Below, one piece after another: positions 43,793 through 52,321 of a DNA stretch of 64,000 nucleotides. Location of the stretch: NCBI GenBank assembly GCA_036504595.1, contig DASXUX010000105.1, positions 22,662 to 86,661 on the forward strand. Direction: 5' to 3'. Under the pieces are notes generated by a model. That model was not told the DNA's origin. It worked only from the letters and a program-made list of their open reading frames with translations, and did not search any database. Every line of letters begins with the position of its first letter. Position 1 is the first letter of the stretch. The stretch comes from DASXUX01 sp036504595 (GTDB lineage Bacteria > Planctomycetota > SZUA-567 > H5-PLA8). Both the position numbers and the translations under genes were made by a program.

Positions 43793-43825
43793 TGTGTCTC
43801 TCCTATCCTAACCTTCCCTCTGGCC

Positions 43826-44335
43826 TTAGCTGACCAGAGTATCCACCACGTAGACGCTGTCCTTGTACGTTGCCGAGCCGTCTGCGGCGGTGTTCCACGT
43901 GCCGGAGCTGCCAGCGATGGCATCGAAGAAGTTGACCAAGCCAGCGGCAGACTTTGTGGTCAGCGTCACATTGTCCTTTGCGCCGCTCATGTCGATGGCG
44001 AACGCCGCGATCACAGAAGCGACTGAGCTGGTATTGGTCGGCTTGGTCGTTAGGTCATCCTGGAAGTTGGCATCGAGCAGGTGCGCTGTGGCCGCGTCAA
44101 TCGCAACCTTCCGTAGGGCAGTCGGGCCATTGGTGATGGCACCTGCCCATTGGTTGGTATAGACAGGCATCTTCTTAACGTCGCTGAGACTACCGGTGCC
44201 AGTGGCATACTGTTCGACGAAGACTTCCAGCAGATCGGTCAGATCGGTCTCAGCAGCAACAGCCTTGTCGAAAAGGTCGGCTAGCTTGCCAAGAACCTTG
44301 AGGTGACGAATGTAGTTTGCATTATCCATTACCAA
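43826..44335 (-). CDS. Phage tail/neck protein, 169 residues
   Basis: Mixed helix/sheet with DNANYIRHLKVLGKLADLF, WAGAITNGPTALRKV, and a Thr/Ser-rich C-terminus. It lies between the terminator-like gene and the tail tube candidate. Structural, exact role unknown. Confidence 0.52.
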   Translation of the reverse strand: MVMDNANYIRHLKVLGKLADLFDKAVAAETDLTDLLEVFVEQYATGTGSLSDVKKMPVYTNQWAGAITNGPTALRKVAIDAATAHLLDANFQDDLTTKPTNTSSVASVIAAFAIDMSGAKDNVTLTTKSAAGLVNFFDAIAGSSGTWNTAADGSATYKDSVYVVDTLVS

Positions 44336-44384
44336 GTCTCCGAGCAGAATCCTGCCGCTAATCCCGCCGTACTATCTTTGCACG

Positions 44385-44816
44385 CTATGGTTGCAGGAAC
44401 GATAGTTCGAACTCATACATCCCAATCATCACATCCTTACGGGACACCTCCGGCGCACTACCACACCTGATGGACTTGGGCGCAGCGCAATCAGTCCAGC
44501 CGCCGTACCCTCTGCCACCGAGCAGGTTCCTGAGTGCTTCGAACGCGTTTTGGACATCTGAGTAGTCGAAAGCCGCGTCCTTATTGAAACCGAAGTACAT
44601 CTTCATCTTTAGCGTGTACTCAGACTGACCAGTACCAGTGGTGAAGTCACCCGGCGTCATTGGGTCGATAATCAAGAATGGACCATTGGTAACCAGGTCC
44701 TGAAAGAATTCATCGGTGTCAAGGAGCGGATAATAGCCTTTCTTAATACGGGCAGACGCAATCACGCCTGATGCGATGGTAGTCGCACGATCGATGATGG
44801 TGTTGATCTTCCCCAT
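44385..44816 (-). CDS. Tail terminator / neck protein candidate
   Basis: 143 residues starting MGKINTIIDRATTIASGVI. It contains SEYTLKMKMYFGFNKDAAFDYSDVQNAFEALRNLL, a helix-rich pattern typical of tail completion or terminator proteins that follow connectors. Start overlaps the stop of the previous gene by one base (44,816). Assignment by context. Confidence 0.58.
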   Translation of the reverse strand: MGKINTIIDRATTIASGVIASARIKKGYYPLLDTDEFFQDLVTNGPFLIIDPMTPGDFTTGTGQSEYTLKMKMYFGFNKDAAFDYSDVQNAFEALRNLLGGRGYGGWTDCAAPKSIRCGSAPEVSRKDVMIGMYEFELSFLQP

Positions 44817-45184
44817 TACTTCTCCTGGGTCAGCGCTTGCGGCTTCGACCGAACAGCCGTGACTCTGAACAAGACGCGCAGACCAGCTATATCCGTGCTC
44901 TCTTGGATGCTGTACTTGTGGCCTTCGTCGATGATCAAGTCGCCACTAACGATGCCGTCGAGTGGAGGGAAGCTCGTTTGCTGTGGAATCTCCCAAACAG
45001 CGGTCATTTCTTCGACCTTGGCGTCTTGATCAAGAGAACGCCTGCGGACTTCCGGCAGGAACCTAGCTATGACTGTGATTGGCGACTCTGCCTTGTGTTG
45101 ATATTGAACCGTAGTGCCCATAGCTTTGATCACAGCCACGGAAGCCGCCAGGTTAGCCCCCTGGAGATCAGAGTATAGGCTCAT
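44816..45184 (-). CDS. Head-tail joining protein candidate
   Basis: 122 residues: a beta-rich protein with SPITVIARFLPEVRRRSLDQDAKVEEMTAVWEIP and FPPLDGIVSGDLIIDEGHKYSI, similar in feel to head-tail joining (neck) proteins. It follows the connector gene with a 1-base overlap. Exact family not verifiable here. Confidence 0.58.
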   Translation of the reverse strand: MSLYSDLQGANLAASVAVIKAMGTTVQYQHKAESPITVIARFLPEVRRRSLDQDAKVEEMTAVWEIPQQTSFPPLDGIVSGDLIIDEGHKYSIQESTDIAGLRVLFRVTAVRSKPQALTQEK

Positions 45185-45636
45185 TACCTGCCCCCAGACT
45201 CATCACACTCAGTGGCAAACCGCAACTTCCGCTTCAATTCGCTCTCGAAACCACCAGGCGGAACGTAGACACCAAGCAAGTTGCTCAACCGATGACGGAT
45301 ATTAGCCCGCTCTTTAGGGTAGTTGATGACCGCTGGGCCACTACCACCAGGACTCTCTGTAAGATGTGACGGATTGGTAGAGCCAATAACATCCCACCTG
45401 GCTAGATGGAGTCTGCACCTATTGACCACAGCGGGAGAGGCGAGGTTGATTGCCCGAGCGATACCAGTCATGATCTGCTTGAAGTCACCCTTGGTTGTCG
45501 TGCTGGACCAGAGCTGTGACAGAACAGGCGGGATATGGGTAAATGACGTGACGACGAAGCCCTCGGCGGAGCAGGGAACCTCGAAAATCTCGCAGAGGAG
45601 GACAACCTCGCCAGCGGTGAAACAAGATTCAGCCAT
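45184..45636 (-). CDS. Head-tail connector protein candidate
   Basis: 150 residues, mostly helical (VVLLCEIFEVPCSAEGFVV, KQIMTGIARAINLASPAVV), matching the size and position of gp6/gp15-type connectors immediately downstream of capsid genes. It ends in a polar tail (KRKLRFATECDESGGR). Assignment is by size, order and helical composition. Confidence 0.6.
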   Translation of the reverse strand: MAESCFTAGEVVLLCEIFEVPCSAEGFVVTSFTHIPPVLSQLWSSTTTKGDFKQIMTGIARAINLASPAVVNRCRLHLARWDVIGSTNPSHLTESPGGSGPAVINYPKERANIRHRLSNLLGVYVPPGGFESELKRKLRFATECDESGGR

Positions 45637-45637
45637 G

Positions 45638-46795
45638 TCAAGAACCCTCTTGGTGACTTTTGATCAACCGCTTCATGGCCTTTAACCCCACCAATAACTG
45701 CTTATCTCTCTCCTTTGCTTCAGTGAATGTGATGACATTGACGAGACTACCGTTGTCGATGCCGATAGTCTCGTTGATGAGGTCGAACACTAATTCTTGC
45801 TTCGGTTTTGGATGTTCAGACACAGCGGGAGGGGGCACGACAACCTCAACTGGCTGGCTGGGCGGTTGTGTCAGTGGTTGGTTTAACTGCAACCCCAAGG
45901 CTTCTGGGCAGACCTTCTCGAACACCTCCAAACGGCTCGCCGGGTTACAATTAAAGACATCGCAACCAATTGACTTGGCAAACTCCTTCAGCTTCGCAAA
46001 CCCCGCAACGTGCCTGTCATAGTCAGTCCACACGGCATCCGGCTTGTCACCGAAATCATGGTTAATGACCGTGGAACCGGTATAGAAGTGGTCACGCCTG
46101 TTATAGTCCAATCCCCACAAATAGATTCTGGTGGCGCGCATAATCAGCGCCAGGTGAAGGGCGGCGTGCACAGATGAACCATCCCAATACAGACACCCAT
46201 TCTGACCTATCGACCCAGGCGTAAACGTGTAGTCAGGTAACTTTTCGAGCCTGCTTGCGACTGAACGAGTGGTGAATGTCAAGGTGGTGGAGTTCGCTCT
46301 GTACCACTCACGCATGTACGCATAAAGCGGTCGGTCAGCTCGCGTGAAATCATCAAGTGCAACCCAAAACGTCAACGGTGCCACAGCCAGGGCCGCCGCA
46401 TTGACGCCTGTAGTAGTCTGGCCAACCCAATTGACGTTGATCGCAAAGTCGTTGATGGAAGGACCGTTACCGAAGATATGGACCTCGTTCAGTCTCCTCT
46501 GCGGCAGGGAGGCGAATTTCGCCTCTTGATTCTTCCAGTGCTGCTTCTGCCGTTCCGCTTCGCTCTTCGACAACTCTTTGTACTTTTTGGGGTTATTCCT
46601 GTAACTCTGAACGTCAGCCGGTTCGAGCGCGGCGTAAATTCTCTGACTCTCCAGATTCAGAAAGTAAAACATCGTCGGGATGGTTGGCTGGGATATCTTG
46701 AGATTACCAATATATCGCTGCGGTTGCTTGCCATCCGTCTTGCTGTACCGGATTGAGCGTAACTCTTCCCTTGAGAGGTTGCCTTCTAGGTCCAT
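45638..46795 (-). CDS. MptE/DUF115-like Rossmann protein in the head operon
   Basis: 385 residues. A polar N-terminal 110 residues lead to EVHIFGNGPSINDFAINVNWVGQ, the G-N-G-P-S signature of the DUF115/MptE and CstI-type sialyltransferase Rossmann fold, then FWVALDDFTRAD and HAALHLALIMRATRIYLWGLDY, both usual in that fold. A Pro/Gln-rich linker and a helical C-terminus follow. A nucleotide-sugar or pterin-binding fold between capsid and connector genes is unexpected; it could glycosylate a virion protein. Leader contains a stem-loop pair (see 46807-46845). Confidence 0.68.
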   Translation of the reverse strand: MDLEGNLSREELRSIRYSKTDGKQPQRYIGNLKISQPTIPTMFYFLNLESQRIYAALEPADVQSYRNNPKKYKELSKSEAERQKQHWKNQEAKFASLPQRRLNEVHIFGNGPSINDFAINVNWVGQTTTGVNAAALAVAPLTFWVALDDFTRADRPLYAYMREWYRANSTTLTFTTRSVASRLEKLPDYTFTPGSIGQNGCLYWDGSSVHAALHLALIMRATRIYLWGLDYNRRDHFYTGSTVINHDFGDKPDAVWTDYDRHVAGFAKLKEFAKSIGCDVFNCNPASRLEVFEKVCPEALGLQLNQPLTQPPSQPVEVVVPPPAVSEHPKPKQELVFDLINETIGIDNGSLVNVITFTEAKERDKQLLVGLKAMKRLIKSHQEGS

Positions 46796-46806
46796 TTAAT
46801 CTCCTC

Positions 46807-46845
46807 CAGGGGTCTCCCCTGAACGCTGATTGGGTCTCCCAATCA
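46807..46845 (-). promoter_or_regulatory. Stem-loop pair A in leader of gene 46795
   Basis: Hairpin 1, 46807-46821: CAGGGG-AGA-CCCCTG on the minus strand (6 bp). Hairpin 2, 46827-46845: TGATTGGG-AGA-CCCAATCA (8 bp). Loop centres are 46814 and 46836, 22 nt apart. The GGAGGAG ribosome site follows directly, 11 nt after hairpin 1 to the ATG. Confidence 0.75.
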
Positions 46846-46876
46846 CTCTATATTTGAAATGGAGCCGCCTACGAAA

Positions 46877-46900
46877 GGGGCAGGCGATGAAGCCTGCCCC
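46877..46900 (-). terminator. Hairpin after the major capsid gene
   Basis: GGGGCAGGC and GCCTGCCCC form a 9-bp stem with a 6-base loop, 34 bases after the capsid stop. On the minus transcript it is followed by TTTCG, so it may be a weak terminator or a stability element between the abundant capsid message and downstream genes. Confidence 0.65.
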
Positions 46901-46933
46901 GAATCGGCGATCTCAATTAGGAACCGGGCTGGA

Positions 46934-47938
46934 TTAGGCTCCGGACTTCCCGCCACTCAGGATCTTCACGAACTTGATGTTCCTGTGGTTCTCGGTGGCC
47001 TGCGCCCAATTCGCCGGGTCTTCCAACTGGGCCAGAGTCGGCGAACCAGCAACCGCGCCACCAGGAGCCGAATATTGGAAGCCCTTCGGTGCCAATACGA
47101 AATCCATACCAACTTTCACCAGGTAGCTGGTGACGACCTTCGGGACGTTCGCGAAGAACTCGATTTCTGGTTCACGCTGGTACGCCCAGAAGACAGAGCC
47201 CTCGCCGAGCAAGAACGTCTCGTACTGGAGGCCGTAGCTAGAGCTGGCTGCTCCACCAGGGAGAGTGTCGGTGACAATGAGGTTTCTCAAACCGAGGACC
47301 GAGAGAGCCTGGCCGTCAATCAGGAACTGCGCGAAAGGCGCGGCGTACTTGAAGTTCTGCTGCAAGTCCTTGAACAGATCGAGAGCAACCGGCATCGTGC
47401 ACATCAGCGTGGTCAGCGCCGAGAGACCGATATCGCCCAGCTTGCCCCGTGCGGTGTTCAGCATCGCGACCGTCAGCGCATCGCCCCCCTCATCCTGCAC
47501 GTGCGACGGGGAGGTGACATCAGCGCAGGCGCTCAACACCTTGCCGAGGACCGTCAGGTTGGCCTGCGCAGCACGGTTGCCGATGGTGTACTCAATGCTG
47601 CCCCGGAAATCCTCACCGGCGCGGATTTCGTTGTATCGTGTGTACTTGTTCAGGGATTGCATGCGGATGACCGGCACCTTGATGTTGTCGGTGCTGATAT
47701 CGGCGAACGCGCCATCGGTCGTGGTGTCGCTGATGTCCACAACGCCGAATGGCGCTGCCTGTTTCCACTGGGGGATATTGACGTAATCACCAGGCATCAG
47801 GTTGTTGCGGGTGGGCCAGACTTCATCAAACCCCTGCGCAGTGGGAACACCACTAGCAAGGAAACTCTGCCACTTCTCCTCTTCGAGAAGCGCCTGGAAG
47901 ATGTAGGGGGTTTGTACCTGCGGAACGTAGATCGTCAT
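46934..47938 (-). CDS. Major capsid protein
   Basis: 334 residues. Starts MTIYVPQVQTPYIFQALLEE, with typical coat-protein layout: GFDEVWPTRNNLMPGDYVNIP, VPVIRMQSLNKYTRYNEIRAGEDF, a long helix region, then VTSYLVKVGMDFVLAPKGFQY. Coat proteins of this sort (HK97/P22 fold) have this length and an exposed N-arm. Flanked by scaffold-linked gene and connectors. Its leader holds two stem-loops plus other inverted repeats. Confidence 0.85.
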   Translation of the reverse strand: MTIYVPQVQTPYIFQALLEEEKWQSFLASGVPTAQGFDEVWPTRNNLMPGDYVNIPQWKQAAPFGVVDISDTTTDGAFADISTDNIKVPVIRMQSLNKYTRYNEIRAGEDFRGSIEYTIGNRAAQANLTVLGKVLSACADVTSPSHVQDEGGDALTVAMLNTARGKLGDIGLSALTTLMCTMPVALDLFKDLQQNFKYAAPFAQFLIDGQALSVLGLRNLIVTDTLPGGAASSSYGLQYETFLLGEGSVFWAYQREPEIEFFANVPKVVTSYLVKVGMDFVLAPKGFQYSAPGGAVAGSPTLAQLEDPANWAQATENHRNIKFVKILSGGKSGA

Positions 47939-48015
47939 CTTGCTGACCTCCTGCGGAAGTGGGATCTTCTTCGTCCCAGTTCTGTGGTTGTGTTGAAGGA
48001 TCTCATCACAACTTC

Positions 48016-48055
48016 AACCGGCATCTCACCAGTCTGCAGAAGGCATCTCGCCCTC
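48016..48055 (-). promoter_or_regulatory. Stem-loop pair D in leader of major capsid gene
   Basis: Hairpin 1, 48016-48034 (8 bp, several G-U pairs, loop AGA). Hairpin 2, 48039-48055 (7 bp, loop AGA: GAGGGCG-AGA-TGCCTTC). Loop centres are 48025 and 48047, 22 nt apart. They lie 78-117 nt upstream of the capsid ATG; further inverted repeats (GTTGAAG 47992 / CTTCAAC 48012; TGGGA 47960 / TCCCA 47974) lie between. Confidence 0.6.
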
Positions 48056-48087
48056 ACCAACCCTTCACCTATACTTTTGCACGAACA

Positions 48088-48399
48088 CTAACCTTTAACA
48101 GTATGAAACTTGTCATAGGCCCCGATAATTATGTCGAAATAGAGCAGCTTGCGCCTCCGGTCACTAGGGAACCTCGCACTAAGAAACTCAAGAATCTCCG
48201 ATTCAGTCCGCATACTCTTGAATTTCTCATCGCTAAAGATCGACTTGAGATCACGATCCCTACGAGCCACCTCCAGGTCCGAAATCTTGGCTCTGGAGGT
48301 GGGTTGGAGACGCGAAAGAACCTTAGCAGCGAAAGAAGATTTCATGGCTAACGCCTCTTCTGGAGGCCACGGAAGCTTAGCAGTGAAAAAAGACTTCAT
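48088..48399 (-). CDS. Small head-region protein with duplicated start region
   Basis: 103 residues from the ATG at 48399, 2 bases after the scaffold stop. The front carries a repeated PPEEALAMKS segment; a second Met in the duplicate (near 48,345) sits behind a copy of the same ribosome-site sequence and could be an alternative start. The rest is charged (ISDLEVARRDRDLKSIFSDEKFK). It lies between scaffold and capsid; possible head decoration or minor capsid role. Confidence 0.6.
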   Translation of the reverse strand: MKSFFTAKLPWPPEEALAMKSSFAAKVLSRLQPTSRAKISDLEVARRDRDLKSIFSDEKFKSMRTESEILEFLSARFPSDRRRKLLYFDIIIGAYDKFHTVKG

Positions 48400-48422
48400 G
48401 GCTAACGCCTCTTCTGGAGGCC
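48322..48422 (-). repeat. 54-base tandem duplication at scaffold/next-gene junction
   Basis: Copies of CTTAGCAG-GAAA-AAGA-TTCATGGCTAACG and CGCCTCTTCTGGAGGCC (plus strand) at 48322 and 48376, period 54 bases (18 codons). One copy supplies the end of the scaffold gene and the RBS/ATG of the next gene; the other encodes an in-frame repeat within it. A recent duplication. Confidence 0.85.
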
Positions 48423-49175
48423 CCGAATGAAGTTCCTCTGGTGAGCAGCGATAGCAGCCTTGCAACCAACAGGATCGGCCTTTTCCCAAGCCTCAAGCAC
48501 CTTGGCGTCAGCCAGGGCATTCTCAGCCGTGAACTGAGCGGCAGTCAGAGCGCCTTTACCACCGGCAGAAGTCCCAGTTCCGACAGCCAGCCGGTCCTGC
48601 TTGATCCATGGGCGCGATTCGATGTAGGTGCTTACAAATGCCTCCACCGAAACTGGCTGCATCTTGTCGTCAAGCAACGGCCTACCATCTGGCCCCTTGA
48701 CAAACGTGTCGAATGTTACGGGGTTGACGCCGATCATCGACTGAATCAGTTTGGTTGTATCGGCAATGGCACTCGGAAGGATCGGAGTGTTAGCCAGAGC
48801 ACCACGGATAACGCCTGGGACGATTTGCTTCTCGGCATTCGTCCGGATGTCGGTGAGTTCTTTGTTGTGCTTCTGCTCCCAGGTCTGGTTGTTTCTGGCT
48901 AAAGCCTCCTGGAACTTGCCCTGCTCAGTCAACTTGGCCTGCTCAGCGGCCTGCTTTTCAGCGTCGATAGCAGCTTGCCGCTCAGCCTCTTGCGAGCGGT
49001 ACTTGGCCAATTCTGCTTCCTGCTGCTCAGCCTTGACCCTCAGATGCTCCAACTTGGCGTTCTTGTCAGCCAGGATAGTCTGGAGCTTCTTGGGGTCCTC
49101 GATAAGCTTACCCTTCTGGGTTGCATCATCGGCTGGAGTTGTAGTGGTGTCGGTGACTGCGGTGGTATCTGCCAT
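48402..49175 (-). CDS. Capsid scaffolding protein candidate
   Basis: 257 residues from the ATG at 49175 (MADTTAVTDTTTTPADD; longer frame extends to 49232). Disordered Thr/Asp start, then a long coiled coil (KNAKLEHLRVKAEQQEAELAKYRSQEAERQAAIDAEKQAAEQAKLTEQ, shown only as pattern), and a helical basic C-terminus (IAAHQRNFIRGLQKRR) as scaffolds use to bind coat. Position between portal and capsid is standard. Leader contains stem-loop pair B. Confidence 0.75.
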   Translation of the reverse strand: MADTTAVTDTTTTPADDATQKGKLIEDPKKLQTILADKNAKLEHLRVKAEQQEAELAKYRSQEAERQAAIDAEKQAAEQAKLTEQGKFQEALARNNQTWEQKHNKELTDIRTNAEKQIVPGVIRGALANTPILPSAIADTTKLIQSMIGVNPVTFDTFVKGPDGRPLLDDKMQPVSVEAFVSTYIESRPWIKQDRLAVGTGTSAGGKGALTAAQFTAENALADAKVLEAWEKADPVGCKAAIAAHQRNFIRGLQKRR

Positions 49176-49188
49176 TTTGTGCTCCTCT

Positions 49189-49227
49189 GCCGGATCTCCC
49201 GGCCAGCAGGCCAGACTCTCTCTGGCC
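49189..49227 (-). promoter_or_regulatory. Stem-loop pair B in leader of scaffold gene
   Basis: Hairpin 1, 49189-49203: GCCGGG-AGA-TCCGGC on the minus strand, a 6-bp stem closing with a G-U pair that exists only on this strand's RNA. Hairpin 2, 49209-49227: GGCCAGA-GAGAG-TCTGGCC (7 bp). Loop centres are 49196 and 49218, 22 nt apart. The ATG lies 13 nt after hairpin 1. Confidence 0.75.
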
Positions 49228-49231
49228 CTCA

Positions 49232-50860
49232 CTATTTAACTTTGACATCGGCCATTTTCTCTACAGGCCCCTTTGCCTCAACCGCAATCAAATCCGCAGA
49301 AGACTCAGTTGCGTTGGCGGTGGCCGTTCCAGCTGCCGCACCGGCTACCACACCTCCAACAAGCAGATTGCTTGCGGTGGCCTCGGCCTTCGTGTAGAGG
49401 GCCTTAGCCTCAGCCTCAATATCCTGTGATTCAGTCGGGTTGAGCTTCGCCAGCTTTGGCGCGATGTTCCGTACAACGGCGGACTTCAGCGTGCCAGGAA
49501 GTTCGGCGGCAACCAACTGCAACACGCGGGATAGCTCCATCGAGAGGGACTCGTCGGTGTAATCGCCCCAATACTCGCTCTCTTCGACATTCTCACCGGT
49601 AGCCTCACACCATAGACGGATGAGTTTGCGCTCCGCATCCTGGAAATGATCAGCCAGGCCACGCGCGATGTTGGCCACAGAGTTAAATTTCCAGCGCTTA
49701 GTTTGCGCACTCTCAACGTTACCAGTTTGCTTCTCAGGCTCGATACCAGCAGCCTTATAAATCTGTTCCAGCCACATCTGCATGTTACTTCTGAGCTGTT
49801 CGGATTGGGTAGCGTCAGCAGACAGACGATTAACAGTAGCGGCAGCACTGACAAAGGTGAACTTCCGATTGCCGACGTCCCGGTAGAACATCTTCTCCAC
49901 TTCAGGCTCTGGATTGTTCGCGGCACACACATTGGCGAGATCAGCGCCGCAGATCATGTACGAAGTGAATACTTGCTTGGCAGACTCCTCGCACAATAAA
50001 CCAGTCTCGTGGTAGAGGGCGCGTTGGTACTCGGCGATCTGGCCGGTCTGAGGCTCGAAATCATCGTCACAGGCCACCCTGACGATGGGAATTTCACTAA
50101 AACCATGAACAATAGGCTGGCCAACCGACACCACCTTCTTATCGTCCGGATCGTACTTGATGACTGTGACGGTGTTACCAACATACAACCTTGCCTCATC
50201 CACCTCCGGAAACAAGATCAACATTTCGTTATAGTGCTCGCCATCCTTGCTGACCCAGTTGATGAGCCTGGAGGGGTGAATTTTCACACAGAAGGGCTGC
50301 AGTCCAGCCTGCTTCGACTGCTCCTCGCTTAGCGCAGGGTCTGTCTTGTTGGTATCCACCAACACCAGGTACTCGCCGATGGTCTGGGCCTGCTCTGCGA
50401 CATAACGCAAGTAGTTGTGAAACGTCGTCTGGTAGAGATCGACATTCTTCTGCCACTCGATGAACCGGGTATTCTTCGTGTCCCTGCTGATTGTCGAACT
50501 GAAGATGTAGTTGTTGTAAATCTGAATCACTGGCCGGCACATTCCGATTACCGGCGTGAGGGCCTTACGTTCGGCAGCATTCTGGTCAGGTTCATTAGCA
50601 TGCTTACGGAACACCGGCATGCCATCGCAATCGAGAGCGTGCTTGTACTTGTGGTTGGCCTTATAGCTCACTTCCCAGAACCTGTAGCACCTACAACGTC
50701 CCTCGTACTCCGGGTGAAACGGCAGGACCTCACCCACAACGAAGCTCATTCCAGACGAAGGAGTGCTAGCCGCGACTGGGCGAGTAACTGAGTCGGTTTG
50801 TGACAGAATAGGAAAGTCTTTACGAGCAGCCGCTTTAGTCGCACCATTGGCCTTAGCCAT
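49232..50860 (-). CDS. Phage portal protein
   Basis: 542 residues from the ATG at 50860 (a TTG two codons upstream is possible). Portal-like features: LPFHPEYEGRCRCYRFWEVSY at the start, VIQIYNNYIFSSTISRD, an acidic central domain with EIPIVRVACDDDF, a long helical wing (SNMQMWLEQIYKAAGIEPEKQTG), and the C-terminal helix-rich crown (QDAERKLIRLWCEATGENV). Forms the dodecameric vertex through which DNA enters. Gene follows the terminase by 18 bases. Confidence 0.85.
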   Translation of the reverse strand: MAKANGATKAAARKDFPILSQTDSVTRPVAASTPSSGMSFVVGEVLPFHPEYEGRCRCYRFWEVSYKANHKYKHALDCDGMPVFRKHANEPDQNAAERKALTPVIGMCRPVIQIYNNYIFSSTISRDTKNTRFIEWQKNVDLYQTTFHNYLRYVAEQAQTIGEYLVLVDTNKTDPALSEEQSKQAGLQPFCVKIHPSRLINWVSKDGEHYNEMLILFPEVDEARLYVGNTVTVIKYDPDDKKVVSVGQPIVHGFSEIPIVRVACDDDFEPQTGQIAEYQRALYHETGLLCEESAKQVFTSYMICGADLANVCAANNPEPEVEKMFYRDVGNRKFTFVSAAATVNRLSADATQSEQLRSNMQMWLEQIYKAAGIEPEKQTGNVESAQTKRWKFNSVANIARGLADHFQDAERKLIRLWCEATGENVEESEYWGDYTDESLSMELSRVLQLVAAELPGTLKSAVVRNIAPKLAKLNPTESQDIEAEAKALYTKAEATASNLLVGGVVAGAAAGTATANATESSADLIAVEAKGPVEKMADVKVK

Positions 50861-50884
50861 AATCAATCCCTCACCTATCTTTTC

Positions 50885-52318
50885 CTATCTTACGCTAACC
50901 GGCGCAGCCCCTGCCATCTTCTCGATCCTCTCAAACGCTTCCTTGCGTCTAGTCTGAATCCAATTCGACTCCTCATCCCCATTCATAAACCTTCGCAAGT
51001 CTTCCTTGGATGGACCTTTGTAATGCCACTTCTCGGCAATACCCCACAGCGCCATAATCCAACTTGCAGCAAGGTCGTCGTGGCACCCCTCCTGCGCTTG
51101 GTAATACGTGCCGCCCCGCGTGGCATGGAACTCATAGGAACTCAGTTCGTCTAACAACCCGCGCAGCGATGCGGGGATGGACAGTTGGAAAGGTGAGGTA
51201 TCGCCACGCTGGAACTTCAGCGTAGCCTCATCCATCATCAAAATTGTATTTCGCACGATCCGCTGCTGGACCCGGCCACCCCAATACAAAAGCTCAATCG
51301 GCTTACCAATCGCCGTCCTGAAATAATTCAAAATTGTGTCATCAGCCGCTTGGCCAGGGGCACCACCACCAGTAGCGTCGATGATGCACACCGACACGTC
51401 CCACTTTCTAGCCACGTCATCAGCCAACTTAGCAGCGACTGGATATGGCGTCCCGAGCGCGAACGCCTCAGAATGAACAGTCAGGCCGGAAACAGCATCC
51501 ACCACAGACACAGCACACAAATCCTTCTGACCGCCAATGTCCAAACCCATCACATAAGTATGGCCCTGCTCCCTAAACTCTGGGACCACACCACGGGTGA
51601 TGGTCGCAAGGTCACTCGGCCTGAAAGTCGCATTCCGGTTGGCGGTAGGCTCGCACTCGTACTCCTGCTGGAAATCAACCGGCGTCATTAGACTCTTCTG
51701 ACGCGCCAAGTAAGCTTTGCCGGCCTCAGTCTGGAAGAAGAGACCATCTCGACTCGGCACCTGCCATGACCGGTGGGTACTTGAATTGGTCTTATAACCC
51801 GGCAGGAAGATATCCCTGTAGTACCAGCTATTCACGCCCCGGTGCTGACCAGCGATGGTCAACTTACCACTTCTACCGAGGGCGGCGCTGATTCCAAGCA
51901 GTGGCGAAAGTATTGACCAGAACTGGTCCGTATGGGTGAAATTCTGTATCTCGTCGCAAAATATCTCATCACAAGTTTGTGACTTGATGGCTGTCGGATT
52001 CTTGTTCCAACACCGCAACTGGAAGTAAGAGCCGTTCGACAACCAGAATTGGCAGAATGGCTGCACCTTGGCTTTGACAATGTAGTCCCTTAAAGGACCA
52101 GAGACGAGTTCCAGGTAAATATTGACAGCGCCCTGGGAGTACCAGGGCACGATATACATGAACTTGTAGCTGGGGATGGTACACAGTTTCAACATTATCC
52201 GCTGGCGAGCGGCGAACGACTTACCAGCTTGGCGACCCATTAACCAGGCCGCCACAGAATGCTCATCGAAAATGAGTTCCCGTTGGATGGGGGACCCAGT
52301 AATCTCGATACCATCCAT
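50885..52318 (-). CDS. terL: Terminase large subunit
   Basis: 477 residues. ATPase: Walker A GRQAGKS at residues 28-34, Walker B FCDEIQNF with the catalytic Glu. Nuclease: GLDIGGQKDLCAV (first Asp), VCIIDATGGGAPG (second Asp) and GCHDDLAASWIMAL (third). This is the packaging motor that translocates and cuts DNA. The start ATG lies three bases after the stop of the small subunit gene. Strong identification from motifs and order. Confidence 0.93.
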   Translation of the reverse strand: MDGIEITGSPIQRELIFDEHSVAAWLMGRQAGKSFAARQRIMLKLCTIPSYKFMYIVPWYSQGAVNIYLELVSGPLRDYIVKAKVQPFCQFWLSNGSYFQLRCWNKNPTAIKSQTCDEIFCDEIQNFTHTDQFWSILSPLLGISAALGRSGKLTIAGQHRGVNSWYYRDIFLPGYKTNSSTHRSWQVPSRDGLFFQTEAGKAYLARQKSLMTPVDFQQEYECEPTANRNATFRPSDLATITRGVVPEFREQGHTYVMGLDIGGQKDLCAVSVVDAVSGLTVHSEAFALGTPYPVAAKLADDVARKWDVSVCIIDATGGGAPGQAADDTILNYFRTAIGKPIELLYWGGRVQQRIVRNTILMMDEATLKFQRGDTSPFQLSIPASLRGLLDELSSYEFHATRGGTYYQAQEGCHDDLAASWIMALWGIAEKWHYKGPSKEDLRRFMNGDEESNWIQTRRKEAFERIEKMAGAAPVSVR

Positions 52319-52321
52319 CGC

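Noticed and set aside
46859..48091. 410-residue plus-strand frame opposite the capsid gene
   Set aside because: Arg/Gly/Leu-rich shadow of the major capsid protein gene; capsid identity is well supported.
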